NCBI GenBank assembly: GCA_949775045.1
Contig: OX459095.1
Coordinates: forward strand, 32,962,064 to 33,026,063
Reading direction: 5' to 3'
Source: Metridium senile
Lineage: Eukaryota; Cnidaria; Anthozoa; Actiniaria; Metridiidae
Length of the DNA stretch: 64,000 bases
This document shows positions 44,420-55,810 of this stretch, piece by piece (position 1 is the stretch's first letter; every line of letters begins with the position of its first letter). Made by a program: the position numbers and the translations under genes. The notes under the pieces are model-generated. The model was not told where the DNA came from. It did no database searches and saw only the letters and a program-made list of their open reading frames with translations.

Positions 44420-44960
44420 CAAACAACTGTTAGGTCCCATCCATTAATCATTACCGTTAACTAAATTTGAAATATAAATACGTACAGTGCGAATCAAAAA
44501 CCGTGGGCACCTAGAAATATTTTAGTTGTTTGTGAGTTGTTCAATGAACAATAAACGATTTCTTAAATATTTCTAAGTGCCCACGGTTTTACGATTTGCA
44601 CTGTAAATGAAGAATGTAGATATTCATCAGTATTTTCAAGAGCTAGTGTTCTCTGGACCATTTCAATTACTTTATTTCAATAATTATATTATTACTAAAA
44701 AAAACTGTTAGGCCGGCCGGTCCCGTACATTAATCATTAAATTTGAAATATAAAAACACATTATCCCTTTAAATGAAGAATGTAAATACTCATCAGTATT
44801 TTTAGTGTTCTCTGGACCATTTTAATTACTTTATTTCAATAATTCTATTAATACCCAAAAACTGTTGTATCTCAAACATTAATCAAGCGGCACATTACAT
44901 TTGAAATATAAAAACACATTATCCCTATAAATGAAGAATGTAAATACTCATATTTTTAAT
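44420..44960. repeat. Tandem ~155-165 bp repeat, about three units
   Basis: Units run 'aactgttaggtcc..cattaatcatta..aaatttgaaatataaa..aacacattatccctttaaatgaagaatgtaaatactcatcag' in part, at 44427, 44703 and 44867. The first is interrupted by the MITE at 44485-44603. The same A/T-rich motifs ('ttactttatttcaataatt') lie between units. Confidence 0.75.
44485..44603. mobile_element. 119-bp MITE inserted in a tandem repeat unit
   Basis: The ends CAGTGCGAATC and 'gatttgcactg' carry 'ccgtgggcac' and 'gtgcccacgg' inside. It is flanked by TA at 44483-44484 and 44604-44605. Neighbouring tandem units lack it, giving an internal near-empty site. Confidence 0.88.
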
Positions 44961-45834
44961 AGTGTCAACAACTGGACATTTGATTTAATTCATTACTTAA
45001 AACTGTTACAAATTGAGTTTTTGAGGCAAGTGGATGCATGAAATGAATCAACAATATGACAATAACAAAACGATTGCGTTGTGGTTTTTAGGAAAAAATT
45101 GGTGCAAAAGCAGCTTTATATAGCAAACTAACTTGACTAATTTGCTTACATTTTGTATACGTTCGTTTTTAAAAAAATGTTAAAACGATTGAAGAAACGA
45201 TAAGTTTCGGAAGTGACTTTATAAAAGCATGCACTCCAATTTCGCCAGAATTGAACTTAAAATAGCAAATAATTCATTTGTTTGTTAAAATTACAGCAAA
45301 TAACAACCAAAGGACCTCATTCTACAAAATATAAGTCGAAAGGAGTTTATTTTCCCTTATTTCTTGCATAGTTTTATTTCGAGGTAAATTTGTAATAAAA
45401 CCGTATCAGGGATTTTTGATTTATGAGTTTGAACAATTTCATTCAAAATCAATGTCATAAAACTGTTTGTTTTTTTGTCCAATTTTTGATAAAAAATCTA
45501 AAAAAACTTTTTGTAATTTATCTCAAAATTAAACTATGCAAGAAATGTTGAGGAAAAGTAAATTTCGTTTGACTTTTATTTCGTGGAGTGAAGTCCTTTC
45601 ATCTCGATCCATTGGTGATTTAATAACATATTTTGGTTTGTACTTATTGTAAATTTGTAAACACCTTTATTATGCATGATATATAGTTTGCTATTTTACA
45701 TACAATTCTGACGAAATAAGAGCGTCTTTCCTAAACTGACACTGCAAACCTATCGTTCATCTAGGTATGCCATTCAACAAAATCGAACGGATGTTGAAGC
45801 AAATGTTGAAACCATTTGCCCGGGCCTTAAGGGC

Positions 45835-46018
45835 CTCCTTAAACGGGCCCAACATGTTGGATCAATACTCTTGCTCCAACATATTGGGCCCGTTTAAACA
45901 CCCTGTTGAACGATGTTGGATGTGACATCATCCAATATTTCTTTTGTTATCATGTTCAACAAACCGTATTGCAACAATGTTGGGCCAACATATGTTGGGC
46001 CCGTTTAAAGAGGCCCTT
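45835..46018. repeat. Inverted/direct repeats of 'gggcccgtttaa'
   Basis: 'cttaaacgggcccaacatg' faces 'catattgggcccgtttaaac' about 60 bp away. A third block, 'catatgttgggcccgtttaa', lies at about 45989. Several 'atgttgg/ccaacat' palindromes lie between. It is probably a MITE with a partial duplication. Confidence 0.65.
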
Positions 46019-46067
46019 TTACTGGTTGCTGTGGAATATTTTAGCCTTTATAATAGCACTGCACGCG

Positions 46068-46700
46068 TTTAATGTTAAAGTTAATGACAGTCAAATTTGT
46101 GCGATAATTATTCAACGTAATTTTAAAAAATGACAAAATGATGTCAACGAAAATAATTTCATTTCTAACAAATACAAATAATTTAATAAATGACAAAATG
46201 GTGGCAAAGAGAATAACTTCAAACTTTCTTTTGGAACAAATACAAATTTTTCAAACAAAAATGGATTTGACTATTAGAATACTTCTTGAAGTACACTGTG
46301 TCATTCTTTCTAAGAAAACAATTCCAAAAAACAAAGTTAACTGAGCTATACACGTGCAACTTTAGACGTTAATTGAGTGGGAAAACAGGAACAGGAAAAT
46401 AGAATTGTGCCTTAATGTTAAAGTTAATGACACAGTAAAACTTGTGCAATAATTATTCAATGTAAATTAATAAATGACAGAATGATGACAACGAAAATTT
46501 CTTGAAAGTTTCCTTTATAACAAATACACATTTTTCAAACAAAGATGTATTTGATAAGATTTGACTATAAGTAAACTGTATCATTGCTTCTAAGAAACCA
46601 ATACTGATTTCCAAACAAAGTTAAGCTTTTCACATGCAGCTTTAGACAATAATTGAGTTGAAAAAACGAACAGCAAAATAAGAAATAGTGTTAAAAGAGG
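46068..46700. repeat. Tandem duplication, two ~340-bp units
   Basis: 'aatgttaaagttaatgacag' at 46071 and 'aatgttaaagttaatgacac' at 46415 start collinear units. Both share 'ataattattcaa', 'gacaacgaaaat', 'tttttcaaac' and 'gcaactttagac'/'gcagctttagac'. The units are diverged and AT-rich. Confidence 0.7.
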
Positions 46701-46913
46701 AAATATTTTCCTTGGTCGTGAAGCCGTTCCTGTTTTGATTTAGTAAAAATAAACTTTGAAAGCTATTACGTGTAAAGAAGGCACAAATGGATAGCTTTTA
46801 TTCATTAATTATGGCAAATTGAGTCGGTTTGCACAATTAATCAAAATCAATTCAACATTTTGTTGTGTTTTTTTTTTTTCTGTAAATAGATTACAAGATT
46901 ACATGTGTTTGCT

Positions 46914-47157
46914 ATGTGTGCCGGCAACTCGGTCCTCGACTTGGAATTATTATTCGTGGTCACTGAACCGAGGAATTGTGAAAAGGTTTATTGCTGTTCT
47001 ATTTTAGCCTTCTAGTTTTTAATATTCATTCAATTTACCCTCATTTTTTTTTAACTTTGCATTGATTTAAGATAAGGCTTGCTGTTTATGAAACCATTTT
47101 CAAACGTGAATTATAGACAAAGAAAGAAAAGAAAAGAAAAAAAGGGGAACACTTCAA
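46914..47157. repeat. 240-bp duplicate of 43932-44175, flanked by ~20-bp direct repeats
   Basis: It matches the half-MITE and downstream flank at 43932-44175 ('ccggcaactc', 'tcctcgacttggaa', 'aaaaggtttattgctgttct', 'gcattgatttaagataaggc'). It ends in an A/G-rich tail. The copy is bracketed by 'ttacaagattacatgtgttt' (46891) and 'ttacaagattacatgttt' (47158), which look like a target-site duplication. Confidence 0.75.
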
Positions 47158-50100
47158 TTACAAGATTACATGTTTGCTCATAAATTTTCCTCTCTTCATT
47201 TTGTTATCGATTTCTTATAGTATAGCTTTTATTCATTTTCTGAACCGACATTCAGTTCTTCAGAAATCATTTATAGGTATAAGATTAATTAGATTCCCAC
47301 TTCTTCTTCTTATTATTAGTTAGTTTTCATTTTAATTCTTCTCCTTCAGTTTTTCTTCTCTCCTTGATTAACGACAAGTTATTCCAGATATACTACACCT
47401 AATATTCAGACTAAATTATTTAACAAATTACACATATATATGTATTTTCTTTTTGCAAAAGTATTTTCATTTATTTATCTACATTCTACCTTTATAATTA
47501 TATTGCTTCTCGATGTATGTGTATATACTTGTATGCTAATATAGTATATCATAGTATATTATAGTATATTATAATATTATAACAATTTACAAGGAGCAAA
47601 ATAAACAGTTTAACTTTGTCTTCTTCATTATTTTACTTTGTCTTCAATCTAGTTGTTATTTTTTTTTTTCATTTTCAGGTTCTGAAATAACACGTTGAAC
47701 ATATGCATATCAGTAAAATGTACATTGTTCATCAAATAACGTAGCTGTTTGTTAACATAGTCGACTTCTTATAATGCGTTGTTTGTATAAATATAAATAG
47801 ATAGAATCAAATGATATAAAATGAAACGAAATAAACGAGTGGGATAAAATGAGATGACATATAATAAAACAACACTAAATAAACAAAACTATAAATATTC
47901 ATAAATAAAACGTTATATCTTTTTTTCCCCATTATATTTAATTATTTACGATGTTTGGGTGCATAAAAACCATTTAAAAAAATCGTTAATATTATTGTAC
48001 ACCCAAAAATCAAATCTTTAAATAATTAAAGGTAATGTTTTCACAAAAATATATAAAAGCAATAAAATACACAAATATAATAAAATATTTTTTGCTGTGA
48101 TCAAAAACTTTGCATCAAAGAATAAATTGTGAAAGTCTACAGTGTGAAAACGGAGAATGTATTTTATTTTAATTAAATCTGAATTGGATCAGAACTCATT
48201 CTCCTTAATGATCAATAAATGAAATGCATGTCATTTCTGCTACAAAACAAAAATAGTTAGTTATTCTAAATGTATTTTAGTACTCAATACATGCGCTTCG
48301 TGCATTGAACATTCTAGATTCTCTTTTTAAACTCGGATATTGGATGTTTTCGATTCGAAATATATCAAGAATACTGATACCGCGAGCTGTGGCATCACAA
48401 GTTACAGCTGCTAAAACAGCAGTATCTCACTATTCGATGTAAGAGTGCATTAATATTGAAAAGATTACTATGATAACTCATGATTATCAAATTAAATTTC
48501 ACGCGCCGTCAGTTAATAATGAAGCCGAAATGAAAATATCAAAATAAGAAAAAAAAATCAATCCTTTTAGTAAATCCAAATCTAGAATAGTTTATGTTTC
48601 ATGTTTTGGTTTTGAGTAGATGTTATTTAAATATCCGTGTATATATAGCTGAAATACACAATTTAAATGATATTGTATCGAATACGAATGACTCTTTTGT
48701 ACTTTATCAAATTAATTCCCAAATATTGTACCTTTTGGCGGCTGTAGATAAGTTCTGGGTTCTATATTGTTTTTCAAATTGAATGTGTGTATTGGTCTTC
48801 GGAAGGAACCATCGTTTAAATTCTAAGTATGTGCTATTTCATTACTAAGTGACTCAACCACAAAAATAATGAAATCGAAAATATCAAAAACAACATTCTG
48901 CATCCAAAGTGATTTTCATTTCCTTAGCAAAGCTGTATATATAATAAACTTCCTCACAGTTATTTCAAATAGGATTTCAACAATGTAATAAGGAAATGTG
49001 ACAGAATTTCAATTTGGATTTGATTGAAAAGCTCAACAAAAAAAAAACCAAACTGTTTTCTAATAATTAGTTGCAGTTCAAATTGGCTGTCGTGGACGAC
49101 AATACATCTCAACTCAAATGAAATGACAGCTTTTATTAACACTAATCAATGGGTTTTCATTGCGTGTTCAACCCAGTTGAATTGAAACTAAGAAATTGAA
49201 ACAGAGGGAACAAGTTCATTTCAAATGAATTTGATTGGATATTATACTAAAGAGGTCGTTAGTGTTGCTAAGCTAGACTCACTGGGGACAGAAACGAAAT
49301 TTCAACGACTGAATACATCTCTGCAGCATATATGAAAGACGTCAACCTAGCGCGGAAATCAAATGACAAAATGAAAAATTGAGATAATATTGACTTAGTG
49401 GTGTTTGCCAAATCTACAGCTAGTGCAGATATAGAATGGTGCACTTGTCCAATCGATGATCAGAAAGCTGTCAACCTCATCGCATTCTTAATTTCCATCT
49501 ATCCACTGCTAATGTTGTCAGTACAGGCTGCAAAAACAACTGATTATCAGAGATAGTGGATACCCCACAACGTTATGTTCATTGATAGCGACAGCAAAGA
49601 TATATTAAGGTTGTATTATGTCCTCTTTGGCTACCTTAAGCTCTGAACAAAAGTCTATTTAAATGCACAATTTGGGGGAAAACCATTAAGAGGTGTGGGA
49701 AAAGACACACTTACTACCAGGAAAGAGCCAGCTGGCTGACACAAAGTGCTACACCAGTGATTGACGCTTCACCAGAACACTGGAATTATTTGACTTTAAT
49801 TTAGTCCATCCTTGGCTGAGTTATCGATCAGACAAAACAGTGAAGCTTTGATGCAAAGCACGATACAACCCTTGCATTTGGTAGAAATCATTGAAGAAAA
49901 CGATCAACTACCAAAGCTAACGAAGACTATCGATTCTAATTCTACTGTCTCAGTCCATTGAACTCCTTGGGGGATACTTGCCTGTGATATTCACCGATGA
50001 ACACTGTGACAAGGATTTGCTATTTGAAGACTGGCATTCTTTTTAAAAGACGAACCGAATAGCTATCATTTTGACAAGAAACTGAGGTTTTTCGTGGTTA

Positions 50101-50355
50101 ATTTTTGAAACCTTAGTTGAACTATTGCTCATATATAGCCGGAATCACAATTTTTACAAACTAACAACATCTGGTGACTTGTCAAGAGCCATTGCCCACA
50201 TCCATTCTTAATTGATTAGTACCTAAGTCAAAACATTTCTTGTTGAAATTACTGAAAGTAGAACAACGCTCAATCTTTAATTCATTATTGAAAAAGGACA
50301 AAAAACGTGTTTATTTAGTAACAATACGCCAAACCTGACTATCTTAAAAGTCAAC

Positions 50356-51387
50356 ATGATGAATGGCATAAATTCAAGCTTCCATCCAAACTTAACCGAC
50401 ATGATCTTGAAAAACATCTCTTCCTCTTACCAACAAGAAACCCTCGAATTAATCCAGCTTTATTTCAAGTTTGAGTTCTCTTCAGTGATTATACTCGTAT
50501 TACTCGCTGCTGTGACGATCCCAACAAATATCTTACTGCTAGTAATGATTTGGATGGATCCGCTGAAGTGCTTCAACAAGCCCACGACACCTTTCATTGT
50601 AGGACTGGCAGTAGCTGATTTAGTAACTGGACTAACTACCGAACCTTTCTTTGCTATTTACTACTACTTTCGTTATAAGAATTCAGGGTTTGTCAGCTCT
50701 GATCTCATCAATCTCTATAGTGCTGGTCAGTATGTCTCTACCGTGGCCATCAGCTCGTCGTTTCTGATTGTCTTAGCTCTTTCCTGGTCCCAGTTCATAG
50801 CTGTTGCCTTCCCTCATCGCTACTCTGCATTAGTAACACGTAGAAAAGTCACAGTGTGCGTTGTAATTATTTGGCTGTACTTTGTTGCATTTTCACTTCT
50901 TCAGCTTACAAACATTGACATAAAGAACTATCTTCGCGCTGATTTAATACTACACCCGACCTTAATCTCAGTAGTTCTTCTAGTCACAATAGTTTTCTTA
51001 TACCGCTCATTCCAAAAAGAAATAGTAAGAAAAAAAAGTATTTTGAAATATAAAAGTGATCGTAGGAACATTGTGGAGCGCCAGTTCACAATAGTCACTA
51101 TCTATTTGGCTGGTATCATCTTGGCCTCTGCCCTGCCTCATGTTATAGTACAATATGTGTTCCTTGAGCTCTATGGATCGTTGTCTACTCATGGTCAAAT
51201 CTACGTCTCAATGGCAATGCGTGTGCGCGACCTGCTGCTGTTTTTGAAGGTTGCGCTAGATGGGTTTATCTACGCTTGGAGGCTGAAAATCTATAGGGAC
51301 ACACTAAGAAAAACGTTTAGCTGCTGCTTTATGTCTATAAGAGAGCCCACGACGCAATCGCTGGATGCAGAACTAGTTGAGCGTTGA
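50356..51387 (+). CDS. Atypical class A-like GPCR, single exon
   Basis: The 343-residue seven-helix protein has an N-terminal tail with likely N-glycosylation sites (NSS, NLT, NIS). TM1 is about VIILVLLAAVTIPTNILLLV, with Asn kept but Gly-Asn replaced by Thr-Asn. TM2 is LAVADLVTGLTTEP, with the conserved Asp. TM3 is followed by SWSQFIAVAFPHRY, where DRY is replaced by WSQ. TM4 is VCVVIIWLYFVAFSLL. TM5 is LISVVLLVTIVFLYRSF. TM6 is FTIVTIYLAGIILASALPHVI, lacking the CWxP motif. TM7 is LLLFLKVALDGFIYAWR, where NPxxY appears as LDGFIYA. A CC motif follows TM7. Such altered motifs occur in expanded orphan GPCR families of cnidarians and other invertebrates (general knowledge; no specific match claimed). 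Two adjacent ATGs open the frame. The ligand is unknown. Confidence 0.85.
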   Translation: MMNGINSSFHPNLTDMILKNISSSYQQETLELIQLYFKFEFSSVIILVLLAAVTIPTNILLLVMIWMDPLKCFNKPTTPFIVGLAVADLVTGLTTEPFFAIYYYFRYKNSGFVSSDLINLYSAGQYVSTVAISSSFLIVLALSWSQFIAVAFPHRYSALVTRRKVTVCVVIIWLYFVAFSLLQLTNIDIKNYLRADLILHPTLISVVLLVTIVFLYRSFQKEIVRKKSILKYKSDRRNIVERQFTIVTIYLAGIILASALPHVIVQYVFLELYGSLSTHGQIYVSMAMRVRDLLLFLKVALDGFIYAWRLKIYRDTLRKTFSCCFMSIREPTTQSLDAELVER

Positions 51388-51398
51388 ATACAACTCCG

Positions 51399-51622
51399 AA
51401 TAGACCTTTTCACGGTTCTCGTCGATTAACCTCAGCTTCAATAGCGTGAAATATATTCTTTAGAATTTGAATACAGCTTGCGGTACTTCAAGAAATGTAC
51501 ATATTCAAACAATTGAAACATTTAAAAATCCCACTGGCTGTAGTCAAATTTTAAAGAATATATTACAATACACCGGCTATCGAGGCTGAGGTTGAACGGT
51601 AAGAACAGCGAAATGGTCTATT
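51399..51622. mobile_element. MITE of the 19760-19978 family
   Basis: The ends 'aatagaccttttcacggttc' and 'gcgaaatggtctatt' are inverted. Inner arms share 'atattctttagaatttgaat' and 'caaattttaaagaatat'. It begins 12 bp after the GPCR stop codon, so it may lie in the 3' UTR. Confidence 0.85.
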
Positions 51623-52391
51623 GAAATTACAAATTTACTTTTTTCTGTCATTTCTATTTTTGGTACCGTTTTCTAAACCATACCAAAAACCATTTTACCA
51701 TTCTATTTAACCATTTTATGAGTAGAATTCATTTTCTCTCTTTTAAGCAAAGTAGCGGCTTAAAATGCCTGTACATTGTGATTATCGCTAACCATGACAT
51801 TTAATACTTTTAGGTTTTTAATTTGATAAACAACTTGACGCTTCTAAAAACTGAAAAAGCAAAGGTCTTCTAAATTTCATAATTAAATATTCCAAAATAT
51901 TTAATTCAACAACAGTACACTATGAAACATCTAAATTGAGTTTTTTGTTGCATGTCGGAACTATTAATATTTTAAAAGATCATTAGTTGATTCCGCTGAC
52001 GTTGTCAACTACGACTGAAATAAAAACGAATTATTGTGATTTTATTGTCGTTAGTATTTAAATGAAAAAAACTTGCTAAACAATAAAATCCAAAAGCAAT
52101 TGAAAAAACCCCAACCAACCAATCAACCAACCAACCAACCACCATTAAAAACAAATAGAAATATAAAAATTGTCAAAAAATCAAAAAATTCGACAAACAA
52201 ATAAATAAACAATCAATCAATCATTCAAATAATTAAATCAACAAGCAAACATACAAACACTAAATAACAATACAATAATAATAATAAAAAAACAATAAAA
52301 AATCAAACAAACATAATTGAAAAAAAAAACCGTGGGTTCGAGTCCTCCCAAGGGCATATGATATTTTTCTCATTTATCCTTATTTCACTTA

Positions 52392-52510
52392 TTAGACTCC
52401 GAGCAGTCCCTACTTTTCCCTCCAGATTCAGAAAATTTTAACTTTAATGCTCATTTTTCTCTCGTTTTCCTCGGAATCTGGAGGGAAAAGAAGGGACTGT
52501 TCGCAGTGTA
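52392..52510. mobile_element. 119-bp MITE
   Basis: 'ctccgagcagtccctacttt' and 'tccctccagattc' face 'gaatctggaggga' and 'aagaagggactgttcgcag'. A B-box-like 'gggttcgagtcc' lies about 50 bp upstream. Confidence 0.8.
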
Positions 52511-53240
52511 TTCACTTATACACCGAATGCATTTCAATTCAATTAAATATACAATAAAAAAAAATCAAGCAATAACACAAACAAACTAAAATTTTTAACC
52601 TTTGTTGGATAATATTGCCATAAGTACATCAACAAAATAAAAAGAATTCCTCACTCTTCCTTCGGAGATAATATTTACATCAACGGCATTTACATTGGTC
52701 CGTTCGTTCGCCATCTTGAATAGCAAGAGAAAAATAGGTACTACGTTTATGTTTGTATCACGCTTGAAAAATCGTTTTCAAATATTCAACTGTATAGATC
52801 AAACGTGAATAAGCATCCTTGTTGGTCATTATTCATCGTGCATTCTAACAACGTCACAGAAACGACATTATAAATCATCACTTTATGTTTTTCTAGCAAC
52901 AAATAGTTGTCACTATTGTCTCATTTAGTACACTCTTCGAAGACGTTTCAAATAAACATGCGACAAAGTGCTCTTAATCATTATTAAGTGATGATTAATT
53001 GGTTATAAATATAATGAAGAGGTGTTTAATTAAATACACTGACATGTGCTCCAAGCCTTACCATTTGATATATTATAGGAGGGGGAGGGGGAATGGTTTT
53101 TAAACCATTCAAAGTATCGAGCAAGCTTATTGCACAATGTCGTGCAACTGACTTTATGCCTGGTGTGATGGCATGTTTGGCTATCAGAATATAGCTCAGA
53201 GGTTTTTGTGATTAAGCAAAATCGACACTGATTTTTTATG

Positions 53241-53345
53241 TTTAGATTTATTTCGTCAGTCAGCAGTGATATTTCAATTATTTCACAAAAACGAAAGCGC
53301 CATCACAGCGGTCCTGGCGATCATATGGGAACAAGAATCTAGGAC
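53241..53345. repeat. Second copy of the 38941-39067 repeat
   Basis: It shares 'gtcagtcagcagtgatat', 'tcacaaaaacgaaagcg' and 'cggtcctggcgatcatatgg' with the first copy. Confidence 0.6.
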
Positions 53346-54061
53346 TAATATTACTAGAAATCTTAGAATTGGCTCACGCGTACCCCCATCAAATATTAAG
53401 TTCCGTATCTTATCAATGAATAGACTATCATATATTATTATACATTTCCTGTTCCATAGTTTATCAACGACTTTATAACTATATCAGGATACTTTCAAGA
53501 CTTGAAAACTATAATCTATTCAGAAAGCGTATCGTTAATTATAATTTAGTCTTTTTCTATTTTTTACAAATATGATTTGTTATTATTGTTCAATTTTAAT
53601 TGTTGTAAATAATCTACAGCGCAGCTGGACATTTATATGATAAACTATTATATATATATACATATAAATGTAATCTTCATTATTATTATTTTCTACTTGT
53701 CGATTTAATTAATAGGGGTCGCATTATATTAACGCCTTTTGGTACTTCACAAACAAATGAAATTTAATGATATGTAATTTATTAATCATTTAAAATACTT
53801 GTTTTTAGAATCACCACCCTCACGTGACAACTAATTTTCAATTAAAATAATATTCCTTTTATTCTGCTGTTCATTAAATTTCCTTCTGTTTAATTCTCTT
53901 AAGAAAAACACTTCTTCTAATCATTTCGTTACGAATATGGAATATAGTATAGACAGAATGCCAATATTGCCGCCACTTCGTTATTCTATTTTTAAAAAAT
54001 TCATATTTTAATTCACCACTACATTAAAATTATAGATTAGAATGACATCAACAAAGGTGAT

Positions 54062-54261
54062 GGAAAGCGAGAGAAAAATGGCTCTGCCGACTCCCGATAA
54101 TTACATCCAAACTTCTGGATGTAAAAAGTATGGGCTATCCATCAAGTAAACTGGTTCGCCTACGTCACCAGCATTTGTGAATTTCCGTTGACATTTGACC
54201 TCACGCATGCTCAACAGGGTAATTATCGGGAGTCGGCAGAGCCATTTTTCTCTCGCTTTCC
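54062..54261. mobile_element. 200-bp MITE with perfect 43-bp TIRs
   Basis: 54062-54104 and 54219-54261 are exact inverse copies ('ggaaagcgagagaaaaatgg' outward, 'gactcccgataattac' inward). Identity of both arms over 43 bp indicates recent activity or correction. Confidence 0.92.
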
Positions 54262-54747
54262 GGCGGGGAAGAAAGGTGGCCCTGTTCGCAGAGTACAAAG
54301 GTGTTTGTTTGTTTACTTTGTATTTTATGTTTATTACATACAATTAACCGCGCGTTGTGTACGATGTAATTTTATTTTTTTAAATATGATATGTATAACT
54401 AGTTAGCTCGCACGGTCCTTTGTCATTCTTTACAGCCCTTAGGATGGACGATTAGTGCGAAAGCTCGGCTTATTGAAATGTTAGCTTTTAATACGTTGTG
54501 GATACAAATTTATTTTCAATATTCAACAGTTATTCGCAAAAGGCGAGGTGAATATTCATCGAGCCTGAGAAGAATAATTGTTTAAGTATAAATTAAAATT
54601 AATATTTCAGCGAAACGCTGCAGGTGACCATCGATAAAAATAATAGTCTGAAGTTCTGGAACAAATCAGCGCACGCTATTTTCTATAAACCCCTACGCAT
54701 TTATACTAATTGAAATTAATAAAAAATGAACGAGTAAAAGACTAGTA

Positions 54748-55261
54748 CACCTATTTCAATTAACGTTGTCCATCTGGAATGGTTGATCTGAGACCGATAG
54801 GAATTGTGGGAGCTCATTAAACTGCAAATGCACTATTATAATCACGCTTGAATATTAATGTTAACTTCTGAAATACTGTTATCTGTAATTCAGCACCATT
54901 CAAGTGTGATTAAAGCAATGTATTTGAAATTTAATGAACTCCCACAATTCCTATCGGTCTGAGATCAACCATTCCAGATGGACAACATTAATTGAAATAG
55001 GTGTACACCTATTTCAATTAACGTTGTCCATCTGGAATGGTTGATCTGAGACCGATAGGAATTGTGGGAGTTGATTAAATTCCAAATGCATTGTTTTAAT
55101 CACACTTGAATGGTCCTGAATTACAGATAACAGTATTTCAGAAGTAAACATTAATATTCAAGCAATACTATAATAGTGCATTTGCAGTTTAACGAGCTCC
55201 CACAATTCCTATCGGTCTCAGATCAACCATTCTAGATAGACAATGTTAATTGAAATAGGTG
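54748..55261. mobile_element. Two 256-bp MITEs, tail-to-tail, sharing one TA
   Basis: Unit 1 (54748-55003) and unit 2 (55006-55261) both run CACCTATTTC to GAAATAGGTG. TA flanks occur at 54746, 55004 and 55262. Unit 2 is unit 1 in reverse orientation, so the whole 518 bp is one large palindrome. The arms contain 'ccatctggaatggttgatct' and 'gaccgataggaattgtggga'. Confidence 0.93.
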
Positions 55262-55293
55262 TATACACAAGAACATTTTCCAACATCTGTGAC

Positions 55294-55508
55294 AATAGTC
55301 CCCTTTACAGTTCCCTGCCCAGACTTGAAAGGTAGCCGGGCTTTTGTATCGAAGCGAGACGAACGATGAGCATGCAATGATAGGCCTTTTAACACCTTGC
55401 GGGACAATTATTGACGTGTCTATATCATTGCAAGCTAAACGTGTCATCGCTTCGATGCAAAGGCCCGGCCACCTTTCAAGATGGCGCAGGGAACTATGAA
55501 GGAGACTG
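55294..55508. mobile_element. ~215-bp MITE
   Basis: The arms 'agttccctgcccagacttga' and 'tttcaagatggcgcagggaact'-type sequence share 'ggtagccgggcttttg' and 'tcgaagcga' inverses over about 50 bp. Confidence 0.82.
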
Positions 55509-55710
55509 TGTACTTTTTATACCTCATAAAACACGTGCTGCAAGTTTTCAATAGTAATTCATGACCATTTTGTCCAATATCGATGAAACAAAAGGAAAAG
55601 GAAGGTTGTTTGTTTTTGGGAATATACTGATTGACCTACAGTAATAATAGATGAATGCTAACGAACTTAATAGCTAACGAACTTGATGACATTTTGTTGC
55701 AAACTTTTCA

Positions 55711-55810
55711 TCGGTTGACTCAGAAATATAATGGCTTAAAGTGCGGATAAACCAATGCAGAAGATCTCGGTTCGGATCCTAGCATTGGTACTCAAAGACT
55801 TTTTTTTTTT
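55711..55810 (+). repeat. tRNA-derived SINE-like element, copy 1
   Basis: It shares with 58645-58754 'ttgttgcaaac', 'catcggttgactc', 'tataatggcttaaag', 'gatctcggttcg' and 'agcattggtactcaaagac'. B box 'ggttcggatcc' has one change and the A box is degenerate. A run of ten T follows, a strong Pol III terminator. Confidence 0.65.

Larger units (their letters stand above)
37774..50355. other. 12.6-kb gene-poor interval
   Basis: No protein or RNA gene is recognised on either strand. Open frames are short and lack family signatures. The interval holds the repeats listed separately. It also contains AT-rich low-complexity DNA, notably simple 'aaataaataaat/gaatgaatga' tracts around 43300-43480 and A/T-rich sequence at 47160-49200. 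The last part presumably includes regulatory or 5' UTR sequence of the GPCR at 50356. Confidence 0.6.

Noticed and set aside
44120..44440. 106-codon minus-strand ORF
   Set aside because: It spans the TA-flanked MITE 44199-44411 and reads through both inverted ends.
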